From Bacteroidaceae bacterium (GTDB lineage Bacteria; Bacteroidota; Bacteroidia; Bacteroidales; Bacteroidaceae), in assembly GCA_017961965.1 (NCBI GenBank), contig JAGCWG010000515.1:1-7448 (forward strand): a stretch of DNA of 7,448 nt, read 5' to 3'. Positions 6,580-7,448 of this stretch are shown in pieces. Below the pieces are notes generated by a model. It ran no database searches and was not told the origin of the DNA. It saw only the letters and a program-made list of their open reading frames with translations. Position numbers and translations under genes: made by a program. Every line of letters begins with the position of its first letter. Positions within the stretch are counted from its first letter, which is position 1.

Positions 6580-7448
6580 ATGAATAGATTGACATTACTA
6601 TTTCTATTCTTGGGATGCTGTCATCACTCTTTTTCACAAAACATATCGCAGATTTCCAAGAGTTCACCGCTAATAATAACTGGTGCGGTGGGAACACAGA
6701 ACACATATAGGTATTCCTCATTAGGTGACGGATTCTCGTCACCTATGAGTAATGCCATATATGCTAATGTCAATATTAATCTATACGGCATAAGCATGCC
6801 TTTTTCCTTTTACTATACAAACAGTAGCCTGGACTTCAACCATCCAAACATAGCTTTCAGTCTTTCTCCATCGTATGGCAACTGGCAAGGTTACCTCGGA
6901 CTTTCATCTATGGATTTCAACAACTACATAATGAATATGTCGTTCAATGGCGTGGGACTTGAATACAAAGACCGTAACTGGCGTGGAGGTTTTTTCTACG
7001 GTCGTCTGCGCAATGCAATCAATGATGACCCAACAGATCCACATTCACGTTCACCTCAGTACAAGCGAATGGGTTGGGGATTCAAGGCTGGTTATACTAA
7101 AGGAGGAAAATATTACACAGATATATATCTGTTTCGCGCATACGACTGTCTGAACTCACTTGACAATTCTTTTCGCTCAACTATCAAGCCACAAGAGAGT
7201 CTTGTGTTTGGTGTAAAAGCTGGATACAACGTACTTGACTGGCTGTCCATAACTACCAATCTTGCAACATCGGCTTTTTCTACGGACATGGATGCGGATA
7301 GGTTAGGCACAACAACGACATTCGACAAGATATTTGACACTCGCTACAGTACTCTTTCGCGTTTTGCCGGCGATATAAGTGCAAATATATCACTACCATT
7401 CGTCAATGCCTCGCTCTGCTATCGTCTCATACAGCCAGATTACACTTC
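6580..7448 (+). CDS. Exported protein, probable outer-membrane beta-barrel (3' end outside window)
   Basis: The frame starts at the ATG at 6580, 10 bp after the preceding stop, and stays open for 289 codons to the right edge. The N-terminus is a signal peptide, probably cut before Gln20 (HSFS|QNIS), the usual S/A|Q site in Bacteroidetes; FLGC at 10-13 is a weak lipobox alternative. The mature part has many short stretches of alternating polar and hydrophobic residues separated by Gly/Asn/Asp turns, for example 60-80, 90-107, 118-130, 165-187 and 207-217, as in transmembrane beta-strands. Conserved-looking motifs include YKDRNWRGGFFYGRLRNAI (129-147) and YKRMGWGFKAGY (161-172). I recall similar barrels in Bacteroidetes but cannot name the family. 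Tight spacing implies co-transcription with the secreted protein, so it may anchor, receive or help display that protein; this is inference. Confidence 0.8.
   Translation, partial: MNRLTLLFLFLGCCHHSFSQNISQISKSSPLIITGAVGTQNTYRYSSLGDGFSSPMSNAIYANVNINLYGISMPFSFYYTNSSLDFNHPNIAFSLSPSYGNWQGYLGLSSMDFNNYIMNMSFNGVGLEYKDRNWRGGFFYGRLRNAINDDPTDPHSRSPQYKRMGWGFKAGYTKGGKYYTDIYLFRAYDCLNSLDNSFRSTIKPQESLVFGVKAGYNVLDWLSITTNLATSAFSTDMDADRLGTTTTFDKIFDTRYSTLSRFAGDISANISLPFVNASLCYRLIQPDYT

Overview
The window looks like a chromosomal segment of a Bacteroidetes bacterium, most likely Prevotella or a close relative. The reasons are: promoter elements of the TAnnTTTG (-7) type upstream of four genes, A-rich leaders without a clear Shine-Dalgarno sequence, an AraC-output regulator of the hybrid two-component type, and a secreted protein ending in a type IX secretion-like C-terminal tail. 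Genus assignment is inference; no rRNA or other marker is present.

Layout: (1) 1-370, minus strand, the N-terminal part of a CPA2/Kef-type cation:proton antiporter that runs off the left edge. (2) A 179-bp divergent promoter region. (3) 550-1608, plus strand, asd, aspartate-semialdehyde dehydrogenase, complete and with all recognisable active-site motifs. (4) A short convergent intergenic region (1609-1740) with two hairpin terminators, one per strand; the minus-strand one uses the last codons of the regulator gene as one arm of its stem. (5) 1741-4194, minus strand, a large membrane-bound regulator: lipoprotein-like signal, TPR sensor, transmembrane helix, HisKA-like segment, receiver domain and AraC DNA-binding domain, with no histidine-kinase ATPase domain. 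(6) 4195-4499, a 305-bp AT-rich divergent regulatory region with a promoter for each flanking gene, a pair of direct repeats carrying AACAATT, and a tandem array of about ten A-rich octamers filling the leader of the next gene. (7) 4500-6569, plus strand, a secreted multidomain protein with duplicated end modules and a sorting-type tail. (8) 6580-7448, plus strand, only 10 bp further on, the start of an exported, probably outer-membrane beta-barrel protein that runs off the right edge.

The left part is housekeeping: ion homeostasis and the lysine/threonine/methionine branch-point enzyme. The right part looks like an accessory unit, in which an atypical TPR-AraC regulator faces a secreted protein/outer-membrane protein operon. 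The plausible but unproven reading is that the regulator controls that operon through the repeats between them. The most unusual points are the missing ATPase domain together with a His-Gln (instead of His-Glu/Asp) H-box, and the octamer-repeat leader.
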